NCBI GenBank assembly: GCA_023412275.1
Contig: JAEYNY010000056.1
Span: forward strand, 1-29,890
DNA length: 29,890 bases
Direction: 5' to 3'
Origin: Bacillota bacterium
Lineage (GTDB): Bacteria > Bacillota > Clostridia > Acetivibrionales > DSM-1351
Each line of letters opens with the position of its first letter. Positions within the stretch are counted from its first letter, which is position 1. The position numbers and the translations under genes are program-made. Below are positions 7,497 through 16,738 of the stretch, piece after piece. The notes under the pieces were generated by a model, which saw only the letters and a list, made by a program, of their open reading frames with translations, was not told the DNA's origin and searched no databases.

Positions 7497-9291
7497 CGTT
7501 AACCTCCTTCGCCAAAATGGTAAGTATGACTTTTGTCCCTAAATTAGGTATGCTTTCAAGACTAATTCCAAATCCATCACCGTATTTAAGTTTTATTCTA
7601 TTATTGACATTTATGAGTCCTATGCTTTTATCAATATTCATAGTCTTCAGCCTGCATGTGTTTGTATTAAGGGCTTCTCTTAATTCTTTTAATATATTAT
7701 CCGGTATTCCCACTCCATCATCTTCTATTATTATTTTAAGTGAATTATCAACGGTAATTTCTGTTGAAACCTTCAAATGGCCAAATTCACTTTTTAATTC
7801 CAAGCCATGGTAGATTGCATTTTCTGCAATAGGTTGAAGAATCATCTTAGGTACTTTGAGTTTACATGTATCTTGTGATATACAGAATTCCGTCTCAAAC
7901 CTCCCGAAGAATCTAATCTCTTGAATCTTCAGATAAGATTTAAATATACTCAGCTCTTCCTCCAGCAAAACCATATCTTCACCTTTAATACTGTATCTAA
8001 AAATATCCGCAAGGGATTGCGCTATATCCCTTATCTCAGGAACCCTTTTACTCAATGCAATACCCTTTATTGATTCCAATGTGTTATAAAGGAAATGAGG
8101 ATTTATCTGGCTTTGAAGAAATGCCAGCTCAGCTTGCTTTTTATTGATTTCTGCTTCATAAAGCAATGTATTGGTATCAATCAATCTGTGTGTTAATGTA
8201 TCAATTTCATTAAGCATACCGTTAAAATCATCTGCCATGGTTATGACTTCTGCATGACCATTAAGGGATATGTTTCCTTTTAGGTTTTTTAAATTACCGT
8301 TTTTCACTTCATTCATAAATTTAGATATCTTTTTGATGGGATTAATTATATTCTTTAATATCAGACTAAAAGGTACAGATAGAATAATTATACAGCCAAT
8401 AAATAGAATAAGATCCATCTTTCTAATATTTCTAATCTGCCTCATAAATGTATCTTTATGATTGACACTAATAATTTTCCCCTTATATCTGGAATAATCC
8501 TGGATATGTACAGTAAATTCACCAGTATTAATTATTGAATTATTATATTCTTCAAGTTTTAAATCGCTAATAACATTAGGTATTTTTTCCCCAACCATAT
8601 TCCGATTATTACTGCAGTATATAACATTTTTTTTATCGGTTAAATATATTTCCGTTCCTGGTGTCTGGTTTGAGTTTACAACATATTGGCTCATTTTTTC
8701 AGCATTTATTACCAAAATAACTTTTCCAATAGGCATGCCATAATTATCGCCAGTTCCACTATAAAAAACAGTAACTGTCATAAGTAAACAATTAAAATAC
8801 TGGTCATTAATATTTATTCTTTTCATCTCCGAGTAATTTATCCGTTTTTTCACATCAGTTTTATCTACTAACTGACCTAATTTATCCTTTACTCCAAGGA
8901 GGTCAAAGGCACTACCTTCATTAGGAAGAATGCAAATATCGATTATACTGTCATTAATAGCTATTTGGCTTGCCAAGAAATTAGACAATTTTAAACTATT
9001 TTCAAACACATCTACTGGTTCTTTATTGTTTATAAATTCCTGTATTAAGTCATTATATGCTACACCGTATGTAATCTTTTCCAAGGTATTACATTTGGTT
9101 ATAAGCTCTTGGTCTATTTGATAGATAGACTGGTTAATATATCTAGAATTATTTTCATTGATAATGTTTACACTTTGGAGATAGGTAGTGAAAATTATTA
9201 TTATCAATACAAGCATAGTTGCTGAGTTAAACATGATAAGTTGTGTTTGAATTTTTAAAGTATTAAACTTAATCAGAATAATTACCACCAT
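7489..9291 (-). CDS. Sensor histidine kinase (YesM family)
   Basis: This membrane kinase of up to 600 residues senses an extracellular, probably carbohydrate-related, signal. Membrane segments at about 19-40 and 292-314 enclose an extracellular sensor of about 250 residues. A HAMP linker (about 315-370) leads to the His_kinase domain with phospho-acceptor His399 in SQINPHFLYN, then the ATPase domain with N box AENAIYHG (about 489-496) and DDGVGIP (524-530). It overlaps the response regulator by 8 bases. The start is uncertain: the ATG at 9291 lacks a clear ribosome binding site, and a start at Met20 would cut into the first membrane segment. It has its own promoter. Confidence 0.93.
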   Translation of the reverse strand: MVVIILIKFNTLKIQTQLIMFNSATMLVLIIIIFTTYLQSVNIINENNSRYINQSIYQIDQELITKCNTLEKITYGVAYNDLIQEFINNKEPVDVFENSLKLSNFLASQIAINDSIIDICILPNEGSAFDLLGVKDKLGQLVDKTDVKKRINYSEMKRININDQYFNCLLMTVTVFYSGTGDNYGMPIGKVILVINAEKMSQYVVNSNQTPGTEIYLTDKKNVIYCSNNRNMVGEKIPNVISDLKLEEYNNSIINTGEFTVHIQDYSRYKGKIISVNHKDTFMRQIRNIRKMDLILFIGCIIILSVPFSLILKNIINPIKKISKFMNEVKNGNLKNLKGNISLNGHAEVITMADDFNGMLNEIDTLTHRLIDTNTLLYEAEINKKQAELAFLQSQINPHFLYNTLESIKGIALSKRVPEIRDIAQSLADIFRYSIKGEDMVLLEEELSIFKSYLKIQEIRFFGRFETEFCISQDTCKLKVPKMILQPIAENAIYHGLELKSEFGHLKVSTEITVDNSLKIIIEDDGVGIPDNILKELREALNTNTCRLKTMNIDKSIGLINVNNRIKLKYGDGFGISLESIPNLGTKVILTILAKEVNDV

Positions 9292-9339
9292 TCAAATATT
9301 TTCTACTTATGTAGTACACGAAATAAATTATGTATACTC

Positions 9340-9368
9340 ATCTTACTATAAGGGAATTTTTAAGTCAA
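9340..9368 (-). promoter_or_regulatory. Promoter of the two-component operon
   Basis: On the minus strand -35 TTGACT (9363-9368) and -10 TAAGAT (9340-9345) are separated by exactly 17 bases, about 50 bases before the kinase start. This is a good sigma-A-type promoter and shows that the kinase/regulator pair need not be read from the GH95 gene upstream. Confidence 0.65.
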
Positions 9369-9402
9369 ACCTGTCACTATTATGCATATAGTTAAGATGC
9401 TG

Positions 9403-9445
9403 AAAGGCTGAGTAAGGCCCAGAACTTGAGGCTTACTCAACCTTT
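9403..9445 (-). terminator. Hairpin overlapping the GH95 stop codon
   Basis: On the minus strand AAAGGTTGAGTAAG pairs with CTTACTCAGCCTTT, a 14-base stem that is fully paired only in minus-strand RNA (U-G instead of the C-A mismatch on the plus strand). It includes the GH95 stop codon. The T tract after it is short, so termination may be partial. Confidence 0.65.
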
Positions 9446-11784
9446 TGTATTGTATTACCATATCCAATTGTATATACTACTCCAGCCTTCAACGTCTTGC
9501 TGCATAAATCAATTCCCATTACCGCTACTAATACCGTCTGGTCAATATCCGATAATAGGTCCACTTTTACACTATCTTTGTCCCAATAAATATCAACCTT
9601 TATACGCTTCTTTGCACACAACCCCTTGACACAGCCTCTTTCCCAAGCTGATGGTAGCGCTGGTAAAATAAATATCTTATTATCCCTACTCTGCATCAGC
9701 ATTTCTGCTATACCTGAAGTAGCGCCAAAATTCCCGTCTATCTGGAAAGGGGGATGCGCACCAAACATATTGAGATAGGTTCCACCTCCCGTAGAATAAT
9801 CAAAGCCTGTGTCTTCCACTACTCTGAGCTGCCTGTTTAAAATCTGGAGTGCCTTATCACCCTCAAACAACCTTGCCCATTGATTAATTTTCCATCCCAG
9901 ACTCCAACCCGTGCCTTCATGGCCCCTTAAATTTAGCGATTTTTTGCATGCCTCAGCCAACTCAGGAGTGTCCTCAACAGTTATTTCGTTTGCAGGGTAC
10001 ATTCCGTATAAATGTGAAATATGCCGATGATTTGGATCTTCTTCTTGATATTCTTCATTCCACTCAAGAAGTTGCCCTTTACTGCCTGTTTTATATGGGT
10101 ATATTCTTTCAAGCTTCTCTCTCAGTTCATCTGAAAAACTGACATCACACCCCAGTATCTCGCAACTTTTTATACAGTTTTTGAACAACTCCTTTACTAT
10201 TGTCATAGACATAGTAGAGGTTGCTGCTATATTACAATTTTTCCCTTCGTAAATAAAAGTATTCTCCGGTGATGTAGAAGGGCAAATAACTAGGTAACCA
10301 TCCTCATCTTCAATTAAAATATCCAGAAAAAATTCAGCAGCGCCTTTTATAAGAGGATATGCTTCATTTTTCAAGAAATCCTTGTCAAGTGTGTATTCAT
10401 ACTGGTCAAAAAGGTGCCTACAAAGCCAGCCGAACGAAACATTCCAGAATGCATAACTGGCTGAACCCTTTAAGTGATTACCTACAGGAGAGGAAAATCT
10501 CCACAAATCGGTATTATGATGTGAGGTAAAGCCCCTTGCTTTATAAATTTCTTTCGCAGTTACAGTGCCGTTGGCTGAAAGCTCCCTTATTAAATTAACC
10601 AAAGGCTGCTGAAGTTCACCAAGTCCACAGGAAAAAACCGGCCAGTAATTCATCTGTGCGTTTATATTTATTGTATAGTTTGAGCTCCAGGGCGGACGAA
10701 CCTGGTTGTTCCATATCCCCTGTAAGTTTGCAGGTTGTGTTCCTTCTCTTGAAGATGATATAAGAAGGTACCTTCCATATTGGAATAGCAAAGTATAAAG
10801 GGACGGATCCTTCTGCTCTTCCTTAAAGCGGTACAGACGCTTATCAGTGGGCAATAAATCTTCTTCGATGTCCCCAATATCCAGTTGTACCCTGTCAAAA
10901 TAAGATTTATAATCGGAAATATGGGATGAAAGCAATTCTTCATAACTCTTACTACTTGCGTTTATAATTCTTTGGATGCAAAACTTTTCGTACTCTTTAC
11001 CATTCTGATAAGGATGTAAATCATAACCTGCAAAACTGGTTTGTGCATTAAATAGAATTATTGCACTATCCGCATTTTCAACTGTAACAACAGAATCTCT
11101 ACAAGTAGTTTTTCCGCCGAAAAGTGTAACCTTTGCCATTGCAGCAAAAAGCATCCCACGTTCTTCATCCTTATCGGAATATATGATTGGTTCTTCCAGG
11201 TCATTACTGTAGCTTGGCTCAACATAGGATGGTGCCTCACCTTTTAAAACCAAACAATCGTCATAGTATGAAACTGCAGACTTCAACTGACAGTCAAAGC
11301 CAAGTGTAAAGTTTACCCGTTGGGGTTTATCAGATGAAATTCTGATTACCATTATATTATCCGGTGCAGAAGTAAATATTTCACGTTTATATTTTGCTCC
11401 ATCCGCAAAATATTCAACTGAAGCTACTGCATTTGATAAGTCTAGACTCCTTTTAAAATCAGATACAGGTCCGCAATGTCTGAAGTTCAATACCATATCA
11501 CCCAAAGGCAGATATGACTGCCCCCAACCTGAAGTGAGATCCTCTTCAATTAACTCCTGCGCCTCGTGATATTTTTTAGCCTTTGCTAGCTCCATAGCTT
11601 TTAGAACTTGTTCATTTTTATTCTTTGGATTTAAATCTCTGGGATAGCCCGACCATAATGTGTCTTCGTTTAAAGAGATTAACTCTGTATCGGTTTTACC
11701 GTAAACCATTGCCCCAAGTCTGCCATTTCCTATAGGCAGAGCTTCCACCCAGCTTTTAGCAGGCTGTTCATACCAAAGTTTCAT
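9433..11784 (-). CDS. GH95 glycoside hydrolase, probable alpha-L-fucosidase
   Basis: This 783-residue protein has no signal peptide, so it should act in the cytoplasm on imported oligosaccharides. GH95 enzymes are inverting and mainly release alpha-1,2-linked L-fucose from galactose; a few act on alpha-L-galactose. Visible family features are the N-terminal domain opening LWYEQPAKSWVEALPIGNG; the (alpha/alpha)6 barrel with PANLQGIWNN (351-360) and ININAQMNYWP (372-382) carrying the catalytic asparagines; probable acid Glu507 in CPSTSPENTF; RGHEGTGWSLGWK (620-632); and Asp683 in FQIDGNFGATSG. The length is normal. The ATG follows GGAGGG. It is the last gene of the GH42/GH2-remnant/GH95 series. 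Fucose versus L-galactose specificity is not settled by sequence alone. Confidence 0.95.
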   Translation of the reverse strand: MKLWYEQPAKSWVEALPIGNGRLGAMVYGKTDTELISLNEDTLWSGYPRDLNPKNKNEQVLKAMELAKAKKYHEAQELIEEDLTSGWGQSYLPLGDMVLNFRHCGPVSDFKRSLDLSNAVASVEYFADGAKYKREIFTSAPDNIMVIRISSDKPQRVNFTLGFDCQLKSAVSYYDDCLVLKGEAPSYVEPSYSNDLEEPIIYSDKDEERGMLFAAMAKVTLFGGKTTCRDSVVTVENADSAIILFNAQTSFAGYDLHPYQNGKEYEKFCIQRIINASSKSYEELLSSHISDYKSYFDRVQLDIGDIEEDLLPTDKRLYRFKEEQKDPSLYTLLFQYGRYLLISSSREGTQPANLQGIWNNQVRPPWSSNYTININAQMNYWPVFSCGLGELQQPLVNLIRELSANGTVTAKEIYKARGFTSHHNTDLWRFSSPVGNHLKGSASYAFWNVSFGWLCRHLFDQYEYTLDKDFLKNEAYPLIKGAAEFFLDILIEDEDGYLVICPSTSPENTFIYEGKNCNIAATSTMSMTIVKELFKNCIKSCEILGCDVSFSDELREKLERIYPYKTGSKGQLLEWNEEYQEEDPNHRHISHLYGMYPANEITVEDTPELAEACKKSLNLRGHEGTGWSLGWKINQWARLFEGDKALQILNRQLRVVEDTGFDYSTGGGTYLNMFGAHPPFQIDGNFGATSGIAEMLMQSRDNKIFILPALPSAWERGCVKGLCAKKRIKVDIYWDKDSVKVDLLSDIDQTVLVAVMGIDLCSKTLKAGVVYTIGYGNTIQKVE

Positions 11785-11901
11785 ATATATATCCCTCCAA
11801 CTATTAGTTTTTAAAAGTCTATATTATCGTTATTAAGTGTGTATATCTATACTGACTATACTACCTAGCGCTTCAAGGATTTTAATTTTTAGGTAACGAA
11901 T

Positions 11902-12335
11902 CTATCTTCCTGACAGGTCGATTCCTATACTGTAGCTTCTGTTACCCAAGGGTGGAGCCATTAAGGATGGAGGAGGCATAAGTTCATTTAGTACCTGATT
12001 ATCCCAAAACTCTTTGCCTACTCCAGTGATTACAAGCTCTCCGACTGGCAAACCTTCCACTTTTGCTATAATACAATTTTCCCCTGCGTAATAGGAATGC
12101 GATTTTATGGCACCAAGTCCATCAATAAAGTTACTCTTTTCCGGTGAAAGAGCAAAGGTTTTGCCTGTAGGAAATATTGCTCCGCCTCTTACTGCCTCTA
12201 AAACCACTTCCATAGTATTTGCAATCCTATTGCCATCCTTATCAACTATCTCTACAATGATATGAGCATCTTCAGTATCGTCTGTGGCAATGGTAGTTCT
12301 GTCCGCTGTGCAAACAATTGAAATTAAAAAAAGAG
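11902..12335 (-). pseudogene. C-terminal remnant of a GH2 family glycosidase
   Basis: About 140 codons resembling only the C-terminal Ig-like domains of clostridial GH2 beta-galactosidases/glucuronidases remain: ADRTTIATDDTEDAHIIVE, then VDKDGNRIANTMEVVLEAV, then FIDGLGAIKSHSYYAGE. The homology begins without a start codon at about 12330, next to a stop-rich join. The first ATG in frame (12213) lies inside a conserved domain. The sugar-binding, TIM-barrel and catalytic parts are gone. It lies between GH42 and GH95 in the same direction, so the locus once had the order GH42-GH2-GH95. Confidence 0.85.
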
Positions 12336-12401
12336 AGTTAGCCCTATGTAAAAAGTAAGCAATTCTTCTAAATAATTGTATCTATATGCTTTCACTATCG
12401 T

Positions 12402-14414
12402 TTATTCAGTTAATATTGATACACCATACCCAGAAAGCTCTAACATATTACTTACAGTTAATCCTCTTATAACTTCAAAGTATTCTCTATCAATAGAAAT
12501 TTCCACATTATAATCATTGTGGTTCATTATCATGATGTAGTTTGTTCCCGCTTTTTCCTTCCGGATAATTTCCACACCAGTAATTTTGGTTTTTACAGGT
12601 GTTTCAATATTTAGCATAGTCACTATCAACTCCATTAATTTATCCATTGCTGTATCATTCAGATCACACCCAACATAGAAAACCTTACCTTCACCATATT
12701 CATTAACGGTTACCGCAGGAGAGTCTTTATAGTAGTGACTATCATAAAAAGCTATCGGTCTTGCACTTTCAAGTTTAAGTACATCACACCAGATGGTCGC
12801 TGTGGCTTCCCCAAAAGTTCCTTTTAGTTTAGTTTTTCTTTCAAAGTTTATAGAGTCAAACTCTTCAAGTTCTACACCTGCCATTTCTCTGAAGTAACCG
12901 GGTGAAGTCATGGTTGTCATCCTGTTGCTCCATGTTTTTGTTCCCGAACGGAAGGTAATTAGCAACGCTCCCCCGTTTTTTACATACTCCTCACACTTTC
13001 GGGCAATTTCTTCAGTCATTAAATTAAATGCAGGCATTAAAACCAGCTTGTATTTATTGAAGTCCACGTCAATTCCTGTTACATCTACACTTACATTATT
13101 TGAAATTAGAGCATCATAATATGATTGAAGTAAAACATTGTAGTTAAACTTGGCATTATGAGGTTGCCCCCTGTGGCTCCAGAAATTATCATAGGATTTT
13201 ACTATTGCCACTTCATTTATGTTTTTAGAACCCACTATAAGTGGTGAAATACTGGCTAGCTCTTTTCCAACCTGAGCTATCTCCCTATACCTTCTTCTTC
13301 CTTTGCCATCATGGTCTAAAATTCCGTACCAATACTGTTCTATACCAAAAGTGCAAGCTCTCCATCGGAAATATATCATTGCTTCAGCCCCATGAGCAAG
13401 AGCCTGATATGTCCATAGTCTTACTTGACCGGGTTCAGGTGTATCTCCAAGCATTTGCCATCCACAGGGACCACTTTGTTGTTCCATCATCCAGAAGTTC
13501 TTATTCTTTATTCCTCTCATTAGATCGTGTGCCATTGAAACATTTTTATAGGATGCTTTTCCCCACATGTTATTGGGGTAATTATCCCATGATACCACGT
13601 CAAGATTTTTCCCTACATTAAAATAATCCAATTCACTATAGTGTCCCATAAAATTATGTGTGATTGGTAAAGTACTTGCGTTTCTTATTATTTCTATCTG
13701 TATATCTTGATACTCAACAACAGAATCAGTTGAAAATCTATAGAAATCTAGTAAATATCCAGGATTATGGTTGAACGGAGTTGATAATAATGATGTTGCT
13801 TCAGCATTTTGACTGAACCCATCAGCTGCTGAGTATAGAGGCATAGGTACTTGATCAAATGAGTTATAAGTCTGACTCCAGAAAATTGACCCCCACTCTT
13901 CATTCATATTATCAACAGAACCATATTTATTTTTTAACCATATCTTAAATGCTGAATGGCAGCTGTCACAATAACAAGGCGCACTGAACTCATTGTCAAT
14001 TTGCCAGGCTATAATATTTGTATTATTTTTATAATGCTCAACCATTTTATGTACTATAATACTTGAATATTTTCTATAGTTTTCATTGGTTGGACAGTAA
14101 TGTCTTCTGGTACCAAAGCCCTTCGTAATCCCATAAACGTCTTTTGGGTACATTTCTGGATCCATATCCATCAACCATTTCGGAGCTGCTGCTGTAGGAG
14201 TACCTAATATGACCTTAATTCCTTCTGTCGCTAATATTTCAATGGCTTTGTCCAACCATGCAAAGTCAAACTCGCCCTCTATAGGTTCCATTTTTGCCCA
14301 ACCAAACTCTGCTAATCTTACAACGTTAATATTAGCCTCCCGCATCATTCTTGCGTCCAAGGGCCAGCGTTCCTCAGGCCAGTGTTCGGGATAATAGTCT
14401 ACTCCAAAAATCAT
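12402..14414 (-). CDS. GH42 beta-galactosidase
   Basis: This 670-residue cytoplasmic retaining glycosidase cleaves terminal beta-D-galactosides (some members prefer alpha-L-arabinopyranosides). The N-terminal TIM barrel begins MIFGVDYYPEHWPEERW. The acid/base is Glu142 in AWQIDNEF, and the nucleophile is Glu311 in FWMMEQQSGPCGW. Cys107, Cys147, Cys149 and Cys152 form the structural zinc site found in many GH42 enzymes. A trimerisation domain (about 390-590) and a short C-terminal beta domain with MNHNDYNVEIS follow. The length is typical. The start follows GGGGGA. A good promoter (14474-14503) precedes it, back to back with an AraC gene that is the likely regulator. Confidence 0.96.
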   Translation of the reverse strand: MIFGVDYYPEHWPEERWPLDARMMREANINVVRLAEFGWAKMEPIEGEFDFAWLDKAIEILATEGIKVILGTPTAAAPKWLMDMDPEMYPKDVYGITKGFGTRRHYCPTNENYRKYSSIIVHKMVEHYKNNTNIIAWQIDNEFSAPCYCDSCHSAFKIWLKNKYGSVDNMNEEWGSIFWSQTYNSFDQVPMPLYSAADGFSQNAEATSLLSTPFNHNPGYLLDFYRFSTDSVVEYQDIQIEIIRNASTLPITHNFMGHYSELDYFNVGKNLDVVSWDNYPNNMWGKASYKNVSMAHDLMRGIKNKNFWMMEQQSGPCGWQMLGDTPEPGQVRLWTYQALAHGAEAMIYFRWRACTFGIEQYWYGILDHDGKGRRRYREIAQVGKELASISPLIVGSKNINEVAIVKSYDNFWSHRGQPHNAKFNYNVLLQSYYDALISNNVSVDVTGIDVDFNKYKLVLMPAFNLMTEEIARKCEEYVKNGGALLITFRSGTKTWSNRMTTMTSPGYFREMAGVELEEFDSINFERKTKLKGTFGEATATIWCDVLKLESARPIAFYDSHYYKDSPAVTVNEYGEGKVFYVGCDLNDTAMDKLMELIVTMLNIETPVKTKITGVEIIRKEKAGTNYIMIMNHNDYNVEISIDREYFEVIRGLTVSNMLELSGYGVSILTE

Positions 14415-14473
14415 AATTCTTCCCCCAATTTGTAAATTAATTATTGTTTAATACTAAATGTTGTTATATTCTT

Positions 14474-14503
14474 ATTATATTAATTTATACAACAGGCTAT
14501 CAA
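14474..14503 (-). promoter_or_regulatory. Promoter of the GH42 gene
   Basis: On the minus strand -35 TTGATA (14498-14503), an 18-base spacer and -10 TATAAT (14474-14479) lie about 60 bases before the GH42 start. The -35 overlaps the region where the divergent AraC gene's -35 should be, so one bound regulator could affect both. Confidence 0.65.
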
Positions 14504-14518
14504 TCAGAATATATTTAG

Positions 14519-14542
14519 TATAATATTGTTATATTAAGGTGA
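14519..14542 (+). promoter_or_regulatory. -10 element and ribosome binding site of the AraC gene at 14547
   Basis: TATAAT at 14519-14524 gives a short leader with ribosome binding site AAGGTG at 14537-14542, just before the ATG. The -35 region is poor, which fits weak or autoregulated expression. Confidence 0.5.
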
Positions 14543-14546
14543 TTTA

Positions 14547-15374
14547 ATGGGTAACTATATTTTTCCAACACTAACTGATAGAGAAACTAAACTTCCTTTT
14601 TATATAGTAGGAATCGGCTGTCATCATGAGCAGGAACATGTGAACCGTCCTGACGGATACCCAAACTATCAATGGATTCAATGCCATCATGGTAAGGGTG
14701 AACTGGCACTACCATCGGGCATATATAAAATAATCGAAGGACAAGGTATGTTGCTTTATCCTAATGAACCTCATGAATACTACTCACTGGGTGGGAGTTG
14801 GCAGGTAGACTGGATTATTTTTGACGGAAGCAGTATTAAAGCATTCTTTAGCCAAAACCCTTTAAATATGTCTAGAGTCTTCTACGTTTCAAAACCGGAA
14901 TTGATTTTATCTAAAATCAGGTTAGCTCAAACAATGGCCATGTCAGCAAATCCTCTGAAAAACATAGATTGCTCGATCTTGGTTTATGATATTCTTATAA
15001 ACCTTATGAAATATATCTCTTTAGAAGGTACTGGCAGTGAGCTTCAAAAAAACCTACGTTTGAAACCTATATTTGAATATATAGAGACTAACTATAATAG
15101 GCCAATCTTACTAAACGATCTTTCTGAAGTCATTCACGTATCTCCACAGCATCTCTGTACTATGTTCAGAAAAATACTTGGCTGCAGGGTTTTTGAGTAT
15201 ATAAATAATGTTAGGATACAAAAAAGCAAGGAACTTATTCTGGCTTTTAGTGATAGACCCATAAATGAAATATATCAGCTTGTAGGCTTTGAGGACTTCA
15301 GTTATTTTTGTTCTGTATTTAAAAAAATTGAAAAAGCCAGTCCTACAGAATTTAGAATTATGCATGGAAAATAG
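14547..15374 (+). CDS. AraC family transcriptional regulator
   Basis: This 275-residue sugar-responsive regulator has an N-terminal cupin-type AraC ligand-binding domain (about 10-150, including GQGMLLYPNEPHEYY) and a C-terminal pair of helix-turn-helix motifs (about 175-272; NDLSEVIHVSPQHLCTMFRK and the second motif ending GFEDFSYFCSVFKK). It is transcribed divergently from GH42 with 132 bases between the starts, so GH42 and the genes after it are the probable targets. The start is backed by AAGGTG five bases upstream. The effector is unknown. Confidence 0.93.
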   Translation: MGNYIFPTLTDRETKLPFYIVGIGCHHEQEHVNRPDGYPNYQWIQCHHGKGELALPSGIYKIIEGQGMLLYPNEPHEYYSLGGSWQVDWIIFDGSSIKAFFSQNPLNMSRVFYVSKPELILSKIRLAQTMAMSANPLKNIDCSILVYDILINLMKYISLEGTGSELQKNLRLKPIFEYIETNYNRPILLNDLSEVIHVSPQHLCTMFRKILGCRVFEYINNVRIQKSKELILAFSDRPINEIYQLVGFEDFSYFCSVFKKIEKASPTEFRIMHGK

Positions 15375-15706
15375 TTTATTCAACAATCTTATATATAAAA
15401 AATATCATTTATAAGAACTCATCTCGCCTGAGTCAAATTATATCTCGTAGTTTATGATTTGAACTATTTAAATTTCTAATGCCAAAGGGGGGACTGCTAA
15501 TAATTATGTCTATCTAGAATTATTGGCTTAGCATGTTCCAGATTATATCACTAGATATATATAAATCCAGTTCTTTCTCGGTAGTATCCGATTGACGGGC
15601 AAAAAGTTAATCTATGTAATAAGTAAACTTAGGATGAAGTATATTGATTTTTCAGTAGGTTAAATATTTTATACTCTCTATTGTCATTTAATTTATACAT
15701 TAATTT
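15375..15706. other. Convergent spacer between two AraC genes
   Basis: This 330-base AT-rich spacer lies between two convergent regulator genes. I see no open frame of note and no strong intrinsic terminator, only weak AT-rich palindromes near 15390-15415. Confidence 0.5.
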
Positions 15707-16606
15707 TTATTTGTATAGCATTTCCTTATAGTGCTGGGGCGACTGTCCCACTATCCTTTTAAACGCAAGAGAAAAATAATACGGGCTGCTAAACCCTAAC
15801 TCAGAACTGATTGCTGTAACTTTTAAAGACGTTGAATCCAGCAACTCACAAGCTTTTTGCATTTTAAGACGGATATAATAATCAATTGGCGTATAACCTG
15901 TCTTTTCTTTAAATACCCTCACGAAATGACACCTTGAAACCCTGGAGAAATCTGCAAGTTGGTCTAGCGTAAGGTTTTCGTTAATATTGCTCAGCATATA
16001 AGTTATAATCTTGTCTACCGTCATATGCTCTTCTTTGTTTAATACCTCATTCATTGACAGGCTGTTAATATAGCTTAAAATATTCCCAAGGTAAGAGGTT
16101 GCTGCAAGCAGATTACTCTGGGTGTAACCGGTTTTCATAACATTGAAGATATCGTTCAGCCAGTATAATACCCTGGTATTCTCCCCGATATACATTACCG
16201 GGGAACTGTTACTAAGCCGTAAAAGGTTTATATAATCCTTTGCGTTTTTCCCTCGGAAATGGATCCAGTACTTGGTCCACGGGTCCTTTTCATCCGCACC
16301 GTAGGAGTGGGAAATATTTGGCGGACACATAAAAAAGTCCCCCTTCTTTATGCTCCAGCGCTTACTCTCCAATTCAATCCAACCTTTACCATCAACGCAA
16401 TAAATTATAACATAGTCCTGCAGAGTGCGACAATTTACCTGATGTCCATAAGCTTTCACATAACATCCGGTCGAGGTAATCAGCAGATTCTGCAAGATTT
16501 CATTAAGAGATTCCTTTTCAACGATATCCAGAGGGGTAAAGAAGGATTTTCTAATGTAAGCAACATTATCGTCATTGCTGGTCTTGTTAATGAATTCTTT
16601 ATTCAT
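15707..16606 (-). CDS. AraC family transcriptional regulator (divergent from the LacZ-type gene)
   Basis: This 299-residue regulator has an N-terminal cupin-like ligand-binding domain (about 40-170, with IKKGDFFMCPPNISHSYGAD and YWIHFRGKNAKDY) and a C-terminal AraC helix-turn-helix pair (about 200-296: LDQLADFSRVSRCHFVRVFK, then AISSELGFSSPYYFSLAFKR). The start follows GAGGA. It shares a 132-base intergenic region with the LacZ-type gene, and the two -10 elements (16642-16647 minus, 16693-16698 plus) point away from each other, so control of that gene is the natural expectation. Confidence 0.93.
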   Translation of the reverse strand: MNKEFINKTSNDDNVAYIRKSFFTPLDIVEKESLNEILQNLLITSTGCYVKAYGHQVNCRTLQDYVIIYCVDGKGWIELESKRWSIKKGDFFMCPPNISHSYGADEKDPWTKYWIHFRGKNAKDYINLLRLSNSSPVMYIGENTRVLYWLNDIFNVMKTGYTQSNLLAATSYLGNILSYINSLSMNEVLNKEEHMTVDKIITYMLSNINENLTLDQLADFSRVSRCHFVRVFKEKTGYTPIDYYIRLKMQKACELLDSTSLKVTAISSELGFSSPYYFSLAFKRIVGQSPQHYKEMLYK

Positions 16607-16641
16607 GAAGTTTGTCCTCGCATTATTATTTTTAGCAATAT

Positions 16642-16647
16642 ATTATA
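16642..16647 (-). promoter_or_regulatory. -10 element of the AraC gene at 15707-16606
   Basis: On the minus strand GATATAATAT gives a perfect TATAAT about 35 bases upstream of the start codon. A TTGTAA lies 15 bases further upstream, a short spacing, so the -35 is uncertain. Confidence 0.45.
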
Positions 16648-16692
16648 TCATCACAAGCAATATTACAAATTTATTATTTTGTAAGTAGAAGC

Positions 16693-16735
16693 TATAATGG
16701 CATTATTAAAATATTTAGGTAAAGGAAAGGATAAA
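16693..16735 (+). promoter_or_regulatory. -10 element and ribosome binding site fixing the start of the LacZ-type gene
   Basis: TATAAT at 16693-16698 overlaps the first in-frame ATG (16697), which therefore cannot be the start of the message made from this promoter. AAAGGAAAGG at 16721-16730 lies properly spaced before the ATG at 16739. The -35 position holds TTTATT, a poor match, as expected for an AraC-activated promoter. Confidence 0.6.
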
Positions 16736-16738
16736 TAT

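Noticed and set aside
11902..12213. Independent 103-residue protein
   Set aside because: Homology to the GH2 C-terminus continues upstream of its ATG, there is no ribosome binding site, and it is a fragment of a larger domain.
16697..16738. Longer N-terminus for the LacZ-type protein
   Set aside because: The upstream ATG overlaps the TATAAT of the promoter and lacks a ribosome binding site; the ATG at 16739 has AAAGGAAAGG and matches the family N-terminus better.
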